Of a DNA stretch of 64,000 nucleotides, positions 7,608 to 16,070 are shown in pieces; position 1 is the stretch's first letter; the number at the start of each line of letters is the position of its first letter. The stretch is from Campylobacter concisus (GTDB lineage Bacteria; Campylobacterota; Campylobacteria; Campylobacterales; Campylobacteraceae), in contig NZ_CP060707.1 in assembly GCF_003048675.2 (NCBI RefSeq), positions 310,001 to 374,000 of the forward strand, in the 5' to 3' direction. A program made the position numbers and the translations under genes. The notes under the pieces were generated by a model that was not told the DNA's origin, searched no databases, and saw only the letters and a program-made list of their open reading frames with translations.

Positions 7608-8766
7608 AGTTTTTGGCGCTAAATTTAAGCAATATAAACCCCGCGGCACCCGAAACTACCGAACCTAGCAAGATAGCGAGCTTGTCGGTGTAGGCAAAGG
7701 CGTCCGTGTCGTTGTAGGCTAGGCCGTTAACGAAAAGGCTCATCGTAAATCCTATGCCGCAAAGCACGGCGATGCCGTAAAGCTGGATAAAATTTGACCC
7801 CTCGGGCAGCTTGGCTAGCTTAAATTTGATCGCTAAAAAGCTAAAAGAAAATACCCCGACTTGCTTACCGACGAAAAGCCCCAGCGCCGTGCCTAGCGCA
7901 ACCGGAGACAAAATCTCGTCCAGTCCGACGCCTCGCAGCGAGATGCCTGCGTTCACGAAGGCAAATATCGGCAGCACGCCAAACGCCACCCAGCCGTGTA
8001 GGTCGTGCTCGATGCTTTTTAGCATAGATTTGCCCGGCTCGTCTTTAAAGCTAAGCGGTATGAAAAAGGCCGCCACGACGCCGGCAAGCGTGGCGTGAAC
8101 GCCTGATTTTAGCACCGATACCCACATCACCGCGCCTACGATCAGATACGCCGCCTTGCTCTTTACGCCGAGTCTGTTTAGCACGAAAAGCGCGGCTAGA
8201 CAAACGCTCGCGACCGCAAGCATTTGGGCGCTAAGCTCGCTCGTGTAAAATAGCGCGATAATCACGATCGCGCAAAGGTCGTCGACGATCGCTAGCGTCA
8301 TGAGGAAAATTTTTAAACTAGTCGGTACGTGAGGCCCGAGTAGGCTCAAAATCCCCAGAGCAAACGCGATATCCGTCGCCGTCGGTATCGCCCAGCCGCC
8401 AAGCGCGAAGGAGTCGTGCTTCGTAAAAAGATAGAAGATAACCGCGGGCACTATCAGGCCGCCTGCCGCGCCGATCGCTGGCAGCGCGATTTGCGACGGA
8501 TTTTTTAGCTCGCCCTCCAGCACCTCGCGCTTTAGCTCAAGTCCGATGAGAAAGAAAAATACCGCCATCAACCCGTCGTTCACCCACAAGATCAGAGGTT
8601 TGCTTAGTCCGTATTCGCCGAAGCTCATGGTAAATTTGGTATTTAAAAATTCATTGTAAAAATCGCTCAAAAACGTATTTTGACACAGTAGCGCCGCGAC
8701 CGTAGCGACCATCAGCAAAATCCCGCCGCTGGCTTCGTGTTTTAAAAACTCTTTTATTCCGCCCAT
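7606..8766 (-). CDS. nhaA: Na+/H+ antiporter NhaA
   Basis: A 386-residue inner-membrane antiporter that expels sodium in exchange for protons. There are about 12 membrane segments. The paired aspartates of the transport site are in AIVDDLCAIV (about residue 165), and GWAIPTATDIAFALGIL is the NhaA helix IV signature. AAAAAGGA lies upstream of the ATG, and a TATAAT box at 8794-8799 (minus) is a likely promoter. The gene is GC-richer than its neighbours (many GCC, GCG, CCG and CGC codons) and its stop codon sits at the border of the duplicated fragment, which suggests transfer from a higher-GC relative. Confidence 0.95.
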   Translation of the reverse strand: MGGIKEFLKHEASGGILLMVATVAALLCQNTFLSDFYNEFLNTKFTMSFGEYGLSKPLILWVNDGLMAVFFFLIGLELKREVLEGELKNPSQIALPAIGAAGGLIVPAVIFYLFTKHDSFALGGWAIPTATDIAFALGILSLLGPHVPTSLKIFLMTLAIVDDLCAIVIIALFYTSELSAQMLAVASVCLAALFVLNRLGVKSKAAYLIVGAVMWVSVLKSGVHATLAGVVAAFFIPLSFKDEPGKSMLKSIEHDLHGWVAFGVLPIFAFVNAGISLRGVGLDEILSPVALGTALGLFVGKQVGVFSFSFLAIKFKLAKLPEGSNFIQLYGIAVLCGIGFTMSLFVNGLAYNDTDAFAYTDKLAILLGSVVSGAAGFILLKFSAKN

Positions 8767-8784
8767 TTTGCTTCCTTTTTATAA

Positions 8785-8815
8785 ATTTTGGCGATTATAA
8801 CGTATTTTTACACTC
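8785..8815 (-). promoter_or_regulatory. Probable nhaA promoter
   Basis: Minus-strand TATAAT at 8794-8799, 28 bases upstream of the nhaA ATG (8766), with an AAAAAGGAAG ribosome site between. No clear -35 box is visible. Confidence 0.5.
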
Positions 8816-8953
8816 GCATAAAATTCGGGCGAATTTGGCTATAATCAAGTCAAATTTAAAGGTAAATTTAGTAGACGCGTCGCTAAAATTTGCCATGCCG
8901 CGCTTGCGGGAGCGGGATGCTTGCGCACGGTTTTTATAGATTAAGGAGCGAAA

Positions 8954-9052
8954 ATGAATGAAATTTTAGATATATGTAAGCGTGCAAAGGCTGTTTGCGG
9001 CGAGCTTTTGAGACTTGATAGCAGGGCTAAATTTGCATCCAAAAGTTTTTAG
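8954..9052 (+). pseudogene. 5' stub of a gene, possibly proA, truncated at the island border
   Basis: A frame of 32 codons with a good ribosome site (AAGGAG at 8943-8948) and an upstream TATAAT (8840-8845). The peptide starts MNEILDICKRAKAV and continues GELLRLDSRAK, resembling the N terminus of glutamate-5-semialdehyde dehydrogenase (ProA). Homology ends near position 9028, where direct repeat copy 2 starts; the remaining codons run into the repeat and stop. I read it as a beheaded passenger of the transferred nhaA segment. The ProA identity is uncertain because only about 26 residues remain. Confidence 0.4.
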
Positions 9053-9351
9053 CCAAGGTCAAAACCAAATAAATTTACCCGTAAATTTTACTTTCTAGCC
9101 AGCCAAAACTCCAGCTCAAACCTCTTTAAAGCCAAAATTTAAGCCCAAACGCTTGCCAGTTTTAACGTACTCTTTAAATTTATAGATTAGAGGCGACCAT
9201 TTTTTAGTATCTAGCTTTTCATCTTTTAATAAATTTTCATCTACAAAGATGCCAACTATCTTGCAAGTGACTACGCAAAACCACTCCTTTATCTCGCACT
9301 TTTCTAGGGTCGTTTCTATCTGTATCTTGCACTCTTTTATGCGCGCGCTTT
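9029..9351. repeat. Direct repeat copy 2 bordering the nhaA island (within flavin reductase gene)
   Basis: Partner of 7309-7607. It covers the last ~78 codons of the intact flavin reductase and about 87 bases beyond its stop. The first shared word is CTAAATTTGCATCC or close to it. It is taken as the original copy because the gene continues intact beyond 9351. Confidence 0.9.
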
Positions 9352-9703
9352 TTGCCTTTATGCCAGGCTCTTTGTGTAAATTTGCCACCTTAAATTTATC
9401 GCTTTCGTAGCTGTATCCAAGGGCTCTTTTCTCCTCTGGCACCTCCTCGTCGCCTGTTAGTTTTTCTATCTTTTTTATAGCTTCAAGCAAGCTCTCATCG
9501 CATAAATTTAGCGTGATATCTGAGCCATTTTGGATATTTTTATAGCCTTTGTTATCAACTCCGATGCCAAGCACCACGCTATCTCCTAGCGTCCAAGAGG
9601 ATGAAAGCACGGTGATATCGTCTCGCCCTTTTTGATCTTTTGTGGTTGCAAGCAAAACTGGAAAGCCGTAGTAAAAGCCAGATCTGTTTAACTCTTTATG
9701 CAT
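9116..9703 (-). CDS. Flavin reductase-like domain protein (FMN-binding split barrel)
   Basis: A 195-residue soluble protein of the flavin reductase/FMN-binding split-barrel family, which binds FMN and often reduces flavins or acts as a small flavoprotein. Family features include the N-terminal FPVLLATT strand, the ITVLSSSWT segment with small hydroxyl residues that contact flavin phosphate, and SDITLNL. The substrate cannot be told. It stands alone, divergent from addB, and a decayed copy of its 3' end lies beyond nhaA. GGAGC just before the ATG supports the start at 9703. Confidence 0.8.
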   Translation of the reverse strand: MHKELNRSGFYYGFPVLLATTKDQKGRDDITVLSSSWTLGDSVVLGIGVDNKGYKNIQNGSDITLNLCDESLLEAIKKIEKLTGDEEVPEEKRALGYSYESDKFKVANLHKEPGIKAKSARIKECKIQIETTLEKCEIKEWFCVVTCKIVGIFVDENLLKDEKLDTKKWSPLIYKFKEYVKTGKRLGLNFGFKEV

Positions 9704-9853
9704 TTTTGCTCCTTTTTGAAATTGTATCCCCCAGCACTTTAAGGCTTAAATTTTTAAAGAATTTAGAAAAATTTTCAAAGCTTAGCTTAAGTGAGAAAAA
9801 GCGCTCTTTTATCAGCTTTTGGCTATCATTTTTTAAAAATTTAAGAGAGAAAA

Positions 9854-12199
9854 ATGCGCAATCTAAATCAACTTTTCGTCTTTACAAACTCACGTAAGAT
9901 CAGGGAATTTAACGCTTGCTTTAATGACGAGCTAATCCCAAAAAGTCTAAGCATCGCAGAGTTTTACAAAAAGGTCGTTTTTGTAAATGGCCGCTTTGAG
10001 TGCGATAGCACCTACGCTTTGGTGCTTATGAACAGAGCCTGTGCCAGCGTCAAAGAGGCAAACTCGGTGCTTAAAATCCCAACTGAGTTTTTTGAATTTT
10101 TGAAAAATAACGACTATCTTTTTTCATTTTTTAAAGAGCTAGCCATTAGCAAAAAGAGCATTGCTGAGATCAAATTTAACGACATTTACGCTGATTTTGA
10201 GGAGCATTTAAGCATACTTGAAGCGGTTTTAAAAGAGTATGAGAGCTTGCTTGATAAAGAGGATCTTTATGATGATATAACCTTGCCAAAAATTTACTCT
10301 ATAAATGAAGCCTACATAAGAAGTTTTAGTGAAATTTCACTGCACATTGATGGCATTTTAAGCGAGTTTGAGTGGGAAATTTTAGAAAAAATTTCAAAAC
10401 TAACCACGCTAAAGATCATCTTTCAAACCAGCGTTTTTAATAAAAAACTTATCGAAAAGATAAGGCAAATTTCAGCCATTAGCGAGTTTGAAAACTATAA
10501 AAAATATGAGCTAAATTTAAACACAAACGAGCTAACTTGCTTAGAAAATATCACAAAATTTGAGCCAGTTTTAGTAAGAAATTTCGCTACAAGAAGCTTG
10601 CAGTGTGCCTATGCTATGGCAAAGGCGAGCGAGTTTGTGCGTGAGGGCATAAAGCCTGAAAACATCGCTGTCATCTTGCCAGATGAGAGCTTTAGCGAGA
10701 TTTTAAGGCTTCATGATAACGCTAAAATTTTCAACTACGCTATGGGCGAGAGCTTTAAAAATACAAAATTTTATGAAGCGCTTTGCTACATCACAAGAGC
10801 GATCAACGAAGAGGCAAGCCCAGTTTTTGATCAAAGCAAGTGTGAGAGCTATGAGGAGCTTGGCTTTATTTTAAGCGAATTTGGCGTGAGCGAGCAGCTT
10901 TTTGAGAAATTTAAGGCTAGCTACTTTGAGGCGTGTGAATTTGGCAAATTTAAAGAGCTAATAGATGAGCTTTTGGTGCTTGAAAATGAGCCAAGATGCG
11001 AAGAAAAGCTCGCACTTGAGCTTTTTAGGATGGAGAATTTATGCAGGTATTTTAGCTTTAGCCTAAAGCAGCTAAGTGAAATTTTCTTGCTAAATATCTC
11101 GCGCTTAAGCATCGATGATGTGGGCGGCGGAAAGATCAGCGTCATGGGCATGCTAGAGAGCCGCGGGATGAAATTTGATGGCGTTATCATAGTTGATTTT
11201 AACGACAACTTCATCCCAGCAAGAAGCGCAAACGAGATGTTTTTAAACTCAAAAGTGAGGCAAAAAGCGGGGCTTATAAGCTATCTTGAGCGTGAAAATT
11301 TGCAGAGATTTTACTACGAAAGCCTCATAAATAACGCCAAAAAAGTGGCGATAAGCTGCTGCGTAAATGAGGAGAGCATACCTTCAAGATTTTTAAAAAA
11401 TTTCAAAACGATAAAAGATGAGAAATTTAGCGATGAGGCCTATTTGAAGCTATTTTTAAAAGGAATTGCGAGCTTAAATTTAAGTGACGATGAGGTTATT
11501 TTAGAGCATGATTTTTTCACAAATCCACTCTCATTCTCGACGCTAAATTTATTTCTAACCTGCCCAAGAAAATACTACTACACAAAGATAGCTCACATAA
11601 ATGCGCCAAAGGGTGTAGCAAGTGAGCTTGGTACAAAGCAAGGAAATAGCGTTCATAGCGCACTTTTTGAATACTATACGAGTGAGTTTTATAAGCAAAA
11701 TAACACCTTTGATCCAGCCGTTTTTAAAGAGATGCTAGCAAAGCAAAATCTTACGCCACTTGAGTTTGAAATTTGGACACATAAATTTAAAGAGTATGAA
11801 ATTTATGAAAACGAGCGTTTAAGGGCTGGTTTTAGGGTGCTTGAGTGCGAAAAAGAGGTGCAAAGCGAGCTTTGCGGCGTGCAGATAAAGGGATTTATCG
11901 ATAGGATCGACGTTGGCGCAAACGGAGATGTGCTTATACTTGATTATAAAACGGGCGAAGCAAATGTAAATTCGCTCCAGCTTGCATTTTATGAAGCACT
12001 TTACGGCGGCAAGGTGCGAAGTGCTTACTATGCCCTAAAAAACGAGCCTAGCTTAGTTGGCTCTAAAAAAAGCGTAGAGGATCTAGGTGACGAGATAGAA
12101 AAGCTAAAAGCCATAAACAAAACCAAGATAAATTTTGAAAGAAAGAGCGGTGCTTGCGCATTTTGCGAATATGTCACACTTTGTAGGAGAGAGTTATGA
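9854..12199 (+). CDS. addB: AddB-type recombination nuclease subunit with Fe-S nuclease domain
   Basis: A 781-residue subunit of the AddAB helicase-nuclease that resects double-strand DNA ends for RecA. The N-terminal and middle parts are a diverged helicase-like fold without a good Walker A motif, as known for epsilonproteobacterial AddB. The C-terminal PD-(D/E)XK nuclease is clear: GFIDRID, then VLILDYKTG. It is framed by the cysteines of an iron-sulfur staple, with one in LTCPRKYYY and three in a CX2CX5C motif at the extreme C terminus. The gene overlaps addA by 4 bases (ATGA). C. jejuni has the same pair at the same place. Confidence 0.9.
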   Translation: MRNLNQLFVFTNSRKIREFNACFNDELIPKSLSIAEFYKKVVFVNGRFECDSTYALVLMNRACASVKEANSVLKIPTEFFEFLKNNDYLFSFFKELAISKKSIAEIKFNDIYADFEEHLSILEAVLKEYESLLDKEDLYDDITLPKIYSINEAYIRSFSEISLHIDGILSEFEWEILEKISKLTTLKIIFQTSVFNKKLIEKIRQISAISEFENYKKYELNLNTNELTCLENITKFEPVLVRNFATRSLQCAYAMAKASEFVREGIKPENIAVILPDESFSEILRLHDNAKIFNYAMGESFKNTKFYEALCYITRAINEEASPVFDQSKCESYEELGFILSEFGVSEQLFEKFKASYFEACEFGKFKELIDELLVLENEPRCEEKLALELFRMENLCRYFSFSLKQLSEIFLLNISRLSIDDVGGGKISVMGMLESRGMKFDGVIIVDFNDNFIPARSANEMFLNSKVRQKAGLISYLERENLQRFYYESLINNAKKVAISCCVNEESIPSRFLKNFKTIKDEKFSDEAYLKLFLKGIASLNLSDDEVILEHDFFTNPLSFSTLNLFLTCPRKYYYTKIAHINAPKGVASELGTKQGNSVHSALFEYYTSEFYKQNNTFDPAVFKEMLAKQNLTPLEFEIWTHKFKEYEIYENERLRAGFRVLECEKEVQSELCGVQIKGFIDRIDVGANGDVLILDYKTGEANVNSLQLAFYEALYGGKVRSAYYALKNEPSLVGSKKSVEDLGDEIEKLKAINKTKINFERKSGACAFCEYVTLCRREL

Positions 12200-15015
12200 A
12201 AAATTTTTTAGCCCTAAAAGCAAGCGCTGGAAGCGGTAAGACCTTTGCGCTGAGCGTTCGCTACATCGCTTTGGTGCTTCGAGGCGAAAATATAAACGAG
12301 ATCGTCGCTCTAACTTTTACAAAAAAAGCAGCAAACGAGATGAAAGAGCGCATAATCGCAACTTTTTTGGACTTGCAAAACAAAAAGGGCGAGCTTGAAG
12401 TGGTGTGCGCGGAGCTTGGTATAAGCCAAGATGAGGCGATAAAAAGGCGAGATGAGAGGCTTGGCGTCTTTTTGCAAAGTGAGCTAAAAATTTATACATT
12501 TGATGCGTTTTTCTCTGGGATTTTAAAGAAATTTAGCCAAAATTTAGGCATTAGTCCTGATTACAGCGTGCAAGATAGCCTGCAAGATCTGGCGTGGAAA
12601 AAATTTGTAAAAGAGGCGAGCAAGGATAAAAAGCTTCTTAGTGAGCTTGCCTTAATGATGATCATTTCAAGCCAAAAAGAGGCTAGCTTTTCGCAGACTT
12701 TGGCGAAATTTTATGAGAGCTTTGGCGGCGAGCTAAAAGATAGTGGTGCAAGCTATCCAGATGATAACAAGGTAAGGGCGGCGCAAAGAGCTATAAATGA
12801 GTATATAGCCTTGCAAAATGGCGCTAGCGATACGGCTAAAAAGACATTTAGCGAGCAGAATTTATTTGAGCTATTTAAAAGTAAGGTTTTTGCTAGAGAA
12901 AGCCTAGACTACCGCACTTTTAACAAAATTTATACTCCTGAGCTTGATAGGCTCTTTTTTGAGCTAAAAGAGGCAGCGAAAAACTATATTTTAGAGGTCG
13001 AAAAGTATAGGCTAAGTGGCTTTAGCAAGCTTTTAAAGCTTTACAAGGCGTCAAATTTAGAGCTAAACAAGGAGATAAATGCGCTAAGTTTTGCTGATAT
13101 AAACAAGCTGGTTTTTAAGCTTTTGGTGCAAAATTTGGATAAAGAGGCGCTTTATTTTAGGCTCGATGGCAGGATAAATCACCTCTTAGTCGATGAGTTT
13201 CAAGATACAAACGTGATCCAGTACGAGATCATCTTGCCGCTCATCGCTGAAATCGTCTCTGGATACGGACAAAACGGGCTTGGAAGCTTCTTTTACGTGG
13301 GTGATACGAAGCAGAGCATCTATAAATTTAGGGGTGGCAAAAAGGAGCTTTTTGACAAGCTTGGAGATGATTTTAGTCAGATAGATATAGAAAATTTGCC
13401 AAGCAACTACCGAAGTTTGAAGGCTTTGGTGAAATTTAACAACGCCGTTTTTGAAGAAATTTATCATAGATATGGGCTTAGCTTTGAGCCACAAGAGCCA
13501 GCTAAAAAAGATGAGACACTAAGCTACGAGGTAAGCGGCGAGTGCGACTATTTTGAAATAGAAAAAGATGACTACGGCTACTTGCGTGTGCTAAGCGATG
13601 AAGATATCGCAGGTGCGGTCGTTTCGCAGGCAAAAGAGCTTTTAAAAGCTGGCGTAAATGCGAGCGACATAACCGTGCTTTGCTGGAAAAATAGCGACAT
13701 CAGCCTCATCTCAGAAGTGCTTAGCAGCGAGGGGATAAAAAGCGTCAATGAAGGCACTTTGGAGCTAAAAAGAACGCCACTTGTTGCAGCGATCATCGAG
13801 TATGCGAAATTTTGCCTATTTAAAGAAGAAATTTATGAGAAAAATGTAAAAGCGCTAGTAAATGCAAATGTCAAAAAACTAAATATAAAGCCTGAAGAAA
13901 GCGCTACAAATAGCCTATTTTACTTAGCTAAAAATTTAGGCATAAGCATGGCAGACGTTGATATCTTGAGGCTTTTTGAGTTAAGCGCAGGCTATAAAAA
14001 TTTAAGTGATTTTATATTTAACCTTGAAAACTTTAGCTCAAAGATCAGTCCAAAAAGTAGCGACGGCGTGAGAGTGATGACCGTGCATAAGTCAAAGGGG
14101 CTAGAATTCGCTCACGTCATAGTTTGCGACATGATGGGCAAGGGCAGGGGTGATGACTCAAATTTCATAACCGAATACAGCGAAAATGGCGATTGGATCG
14201 TAAAGAGTAAAATTTCAGGTAGAGAAAATTTTGATAGCGACTATGCAAGCGTTTTGGAGCAGATGAAAGAGCTTGAAAAGCAAGAAAATATCAATAAAAT
14301 TTATGTCGCTTTCACAAGGGCAACAAAGTCGCTCATCATCATCAAACAAGCCGTCCCAAGCGGAAATAGCCCAAGCTTTTTTTCATTTTACACAAAAAGC
14401 GACAAGAGCGAAGCAAACGACTATCTTGATCTAAAAGAGTTTAGCTTTGGCAAAATTTTGCCTAGTAAAACTGAGCAAAAAGAGGCAAAAAAAGATGAAA
14501 AAATGCCTGAAATTTTAAAGATAGAGAGGCAAGAAGTTGAGGCGAAAGAGCAAAAGACGAGTGGAAAAAATTTAAGTGCGATATATTTTGGTCTGGCGTT
14601 TCACTATCTGCTTGAGATGAGCGAGAAATTTGATGAAAACTCGCTTTTAGAGGCTAAAAATTTGATGCTAAATAAATTTTATAAATTCTTGCCGCTTGGA
14701 GCACTTGAAGATGTCTTTTCTAGGGCAAAAATGCTCATAAGAGAGCCAAAATTTATAGAGTGCATAAAAGGCAAAGAAATTTATAAAGAGCAGCCGTTTA
14801 AAGTAAAAAATGAGCTAAAACAGATGGACCTTTTTTGCTTTAATGAGCGTGAAATTTGTGTGATTGATTATAAAACGACAGACAAAAATATAGAAGAGAA
14901 CAAAAAGCAGGTAAAAGAGTATAAAGATGCGCTTGCTAAATTTTATGAAAAACATAGTATAATCGCCGTCATTTTCTATGCACTTGAAGGCAAAATTTCA
15001 TATATTGAAGTTTAA
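12196..15015 (+). CDS. addA: AddA-type UvrD/RecB-like helicase-nuclease subunit
   Basis: A 939-residue superfamily 1 helicase with a C-terminal nuclease, the motor of AddAB. Visible motifs are Walker A ASAGSGKT (about 8-15), EIVALTFTKKAANEMKER (Ia), LLVDEFQDTN (Walker B, motif II), FYVGDTKQSIYKFRGG (motif III), VRVMTVHKSKGLEF (motif V) and IYVAFTRAT (motif VI). The PD-(D/E)XK site near the end reads ICVIDYKTT. Two nuclease sites, one in each subunit, are the mark of AddAB rather than RecBCD. It is followed by the ribosomal protein genes after 80 bases. Confidence 0.93.
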   Translation: MKNFLALKASAGSGKTFALSVRYIALVLRGENINEIVALTFTKKAANEMKERIIATFLDLQNKKGELEVVCAELGISQDEAIKRRDERLGVFLQSELKIYTFDAFFSGILKKFSQNLGISPDYSVQDSLQDLAWKKFVKEASKDKKLLSELALMMIISSQKEASFSQTLAKFYESFGGELKDSGASYPDDNKVRAAQRAINEYIALQNGASDTAKKTFSEQNLFELFKSKVFARESLDYRTFNKIYTPELDRLFFELKEAAKNYILEVEKYRLSGFSKLLKLYKASNLELNKEINALSFADINKLVFKLLVQNLDKEALYFRLDGRINHLLVDEFQDTNVIQYEIILPLIAEIVSGYGQNGLGSFFYVGDTKQSIYKFRGGKKELFDKLGDDFSQIDIENLPSNYRSLKALVKFNNAVFEEIYHRYGLSFEPQEPAKKDETLSYEVSGECDYFEIEKDDYGYLRVLSDEDIAGAVVSQAKELLKAGVNASDITVLCWKNSDISLISEVLSSEGIKSVNEGTLELKRTPLVAAIIEYAKFCLFKEEIYEKNVKALVNANVKKLNIKPEESATNSLFYLAKNLGISMADVDILRLFELSAGYKNLSDFIFNLENFSSKISPKSSDGVRVMTVHKSKGLEFAHVIVCDMMGKGRGDDSNFITEYSENGDWIVKSKISGRENFDSDYASVLEQMKELEKQENINKIYVAFTRATKSLIIIKQAVPSGNSPSFFSFYTKSDKSEANDYLDLKEFSFGKILPSKTEQKEAKKDEKMPEILKIERQEVEAKEQKTSGKNLSAIYFGLAFHYLLEMSEKFDENSLLEAKNLMLNKFYKFLPLGALEDVFSRAKMLIREPKFIECIKGKEIYKEQPFKVKNELKQMDLFCFNEREICVIDYKTTDKNIEENKKQVKEYKDALAKFYEKHSIIAVIFYALEGKISYIEV

Positions 15016-15024
15016 ATGCTACTT

Positions 15025-15062
15025 AATTTAAGCTTTGTCAAAGCATTGTTTAAATACAATCA
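15025..15062 (+). promoter_or_regulatory. Probable promoter of rplM-rpsI
   Basis: TACAAT at 15055-15060 lies 36 bases before the rplM ATG, downstream of the addA stop, with T-rich sequence upstream. A GGTAAG ribosome site follows at 15086-15091. Confidence 0.4.
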
Positions 15063-15095
15063 CAACTCAAAAATTAACTTGGCAAAGGTAAGAAA

Positions 15096-15524
15096 ATGAC
15101 AAAAATAACAAAGCCAAACGAAGTTAAGCGAGACTGGATCGTAGTTGATGCAGCTGGTAAGCGCTTTGGTAGATTGCTAACTGAGGTAGCAACTATACTT
15201 CGTGGCAAAAACAAACCATGCTTCACGCCAAACGTAGATTGTGGCGACTATGTTATCATCATAAATGCTTCTAAAGTAGAATTTACTGGTAATAACAAAG
15301 CTGAAGATAAACTTTATCACAGACACTCAGGATATTTTGGCAGCGTAAAGAGCGAGAAATTTGGCGATTTGATAGCAAATAAGCCAGAAAAACTATTTAA
15401 ATTAGCTGTTCGTGGCATGCTTCCAAAGACAAAACTTGGAAGAGAGATGATAAAAAAACTAAAAGTTTATGCTGGCAGTGAGCATCCTCATACGGCACAA
15501 ATAGCTAAAAAAGAAGGAAAATAA
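15096..15524 (+). CDS. rplM: 50S ribosomal protein L13
   Basis: A 142-residue large-subunit protein. Family signatures include [23 protein letters not shown], the [13 protein letters not shown] strand and [14 protein letters not shown]. The length equals that of bacterial L13. It forms the usual two-gene operon with rpsI, which starts 2 bases after its stop. Confidence 0.98.
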   Translation: MTKITKPNEVKRDWIVVDAAGKRFGRLLTEVATILRGKNKPCFTPNVDCGDYVIIINASKVEFTGNNKAEDKLYHRHSGYFGSVKSEKFGDLIANKPEKLFKLAVRGMLPKTKLGREMIKKLKVYAGSEHPHTAQIAKKEGK

Positions 15525-15526
15525 TT

Positions 15527-15916
15527 ATGGCAAAAGTTTATGCAACTGGTAAAAGAAAAACTGCCGTAGCAAAGGTTTGGATAAAGTCTGGAAGCGGTAA
15601 AATCGTAGTAAATGGTATGGATCTTAACACTTGGCTTGGCGGTCACGAGGCTATCAAGCTTAAAGTTATTCAACCACTTTTAGTAACAAAACAAGAGAGT
15701 TTAATAGACGTAGTAGCTACAACTTTAGGTGGCGGTTATTCAGCACAGGCTGAGGCTTTAAGACACGGCATTTCACGTGCTTTAGCTGATATGGATGCTG
15801 ATTTTAGAGCAGCGCTTAAACCAAAAGGCTTACTAACTAGAGATTCTCGTGTTGTTGAACGTAAGAAATTTGGTAGAAGAAAGGCTAGAAGAAGCCCACA
15901 ATTCTCTAAACGTTAA
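15527..15916 (+). CDS. rpsI: 30S ribosomal protein S9
   Basis: A 129-residue small-subunit protein whose basic C-terminal tail reaches the P-site tRNA. The N-terminal [13 protein letters not shown], the central [15 protein letters not shown] and the C-terminal [17 protein letters not shown] are diagnostic. An AAGGAAA ribosome site lies just upstream. It is cotranscribed with rplM. Confidence 0.98.
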   Translation: MAKVYATGKRKTAVAKVWIKSGSGKIVVNGMDLNTWLGGHEAIKLKVIQPLLVTKQESLIDVVATTLGGGYSAQAEALRHGISRALADMDADFRAALKPKGLLTRDSRVVERKKFGRRKARRSPQFSKR

Positions 15917-15921
15917 TGGTC

Positions 15922-15949
15922 TTTTGCAAGTGCTTTTGCATTTGCAAAA
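15922..15949 (+). terminator. Weak terminator-like hairpin after rpsI
   Basis: Arms TTTTGCAA (15922-15929) and TTGCAAAA (15942-15949) pair perfectly with a 12-base loop, followed by a short T-containing stretch. It is located just after the rpsI stop. AU-rich and without a long U-tract, so weak. Confidence 0.35.
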
Positions 15950-15964
15950 TTTAGGTTATGTAAA

Positions 15965-16000
15965 TTTCAGATTTACATTAAGAATTTGGTTATAATTTAA
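15965..16000 (+). promoter_or_regulatory. Probable cadF promoter
   Basis: TATAAT at 15991-15996 preceded by TTTGGT, a Campylobacter-style extended -10. It leaves a leader of about 70 bases before the ATG at 16071, which has a GAAAGGA ribosome site. A second candidate, TAAAAT at 16023-16028, also fits. Confidence 0.5.
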
Positions 16001-16070
16001 AGTTGATTTATTTTTATTTAGGTAAAATTATAGTCAACATTAAAAATCCCTATTTGAAAGGAATTCTATT

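Noticed and set aside
7309-9351. Insertion sequence or transposon carrying nhaA
   Set aside because: No transposase gene and no terminal inverted repeats are visible; the borders are copies of a chromosomal gene end, which fits recombination better.
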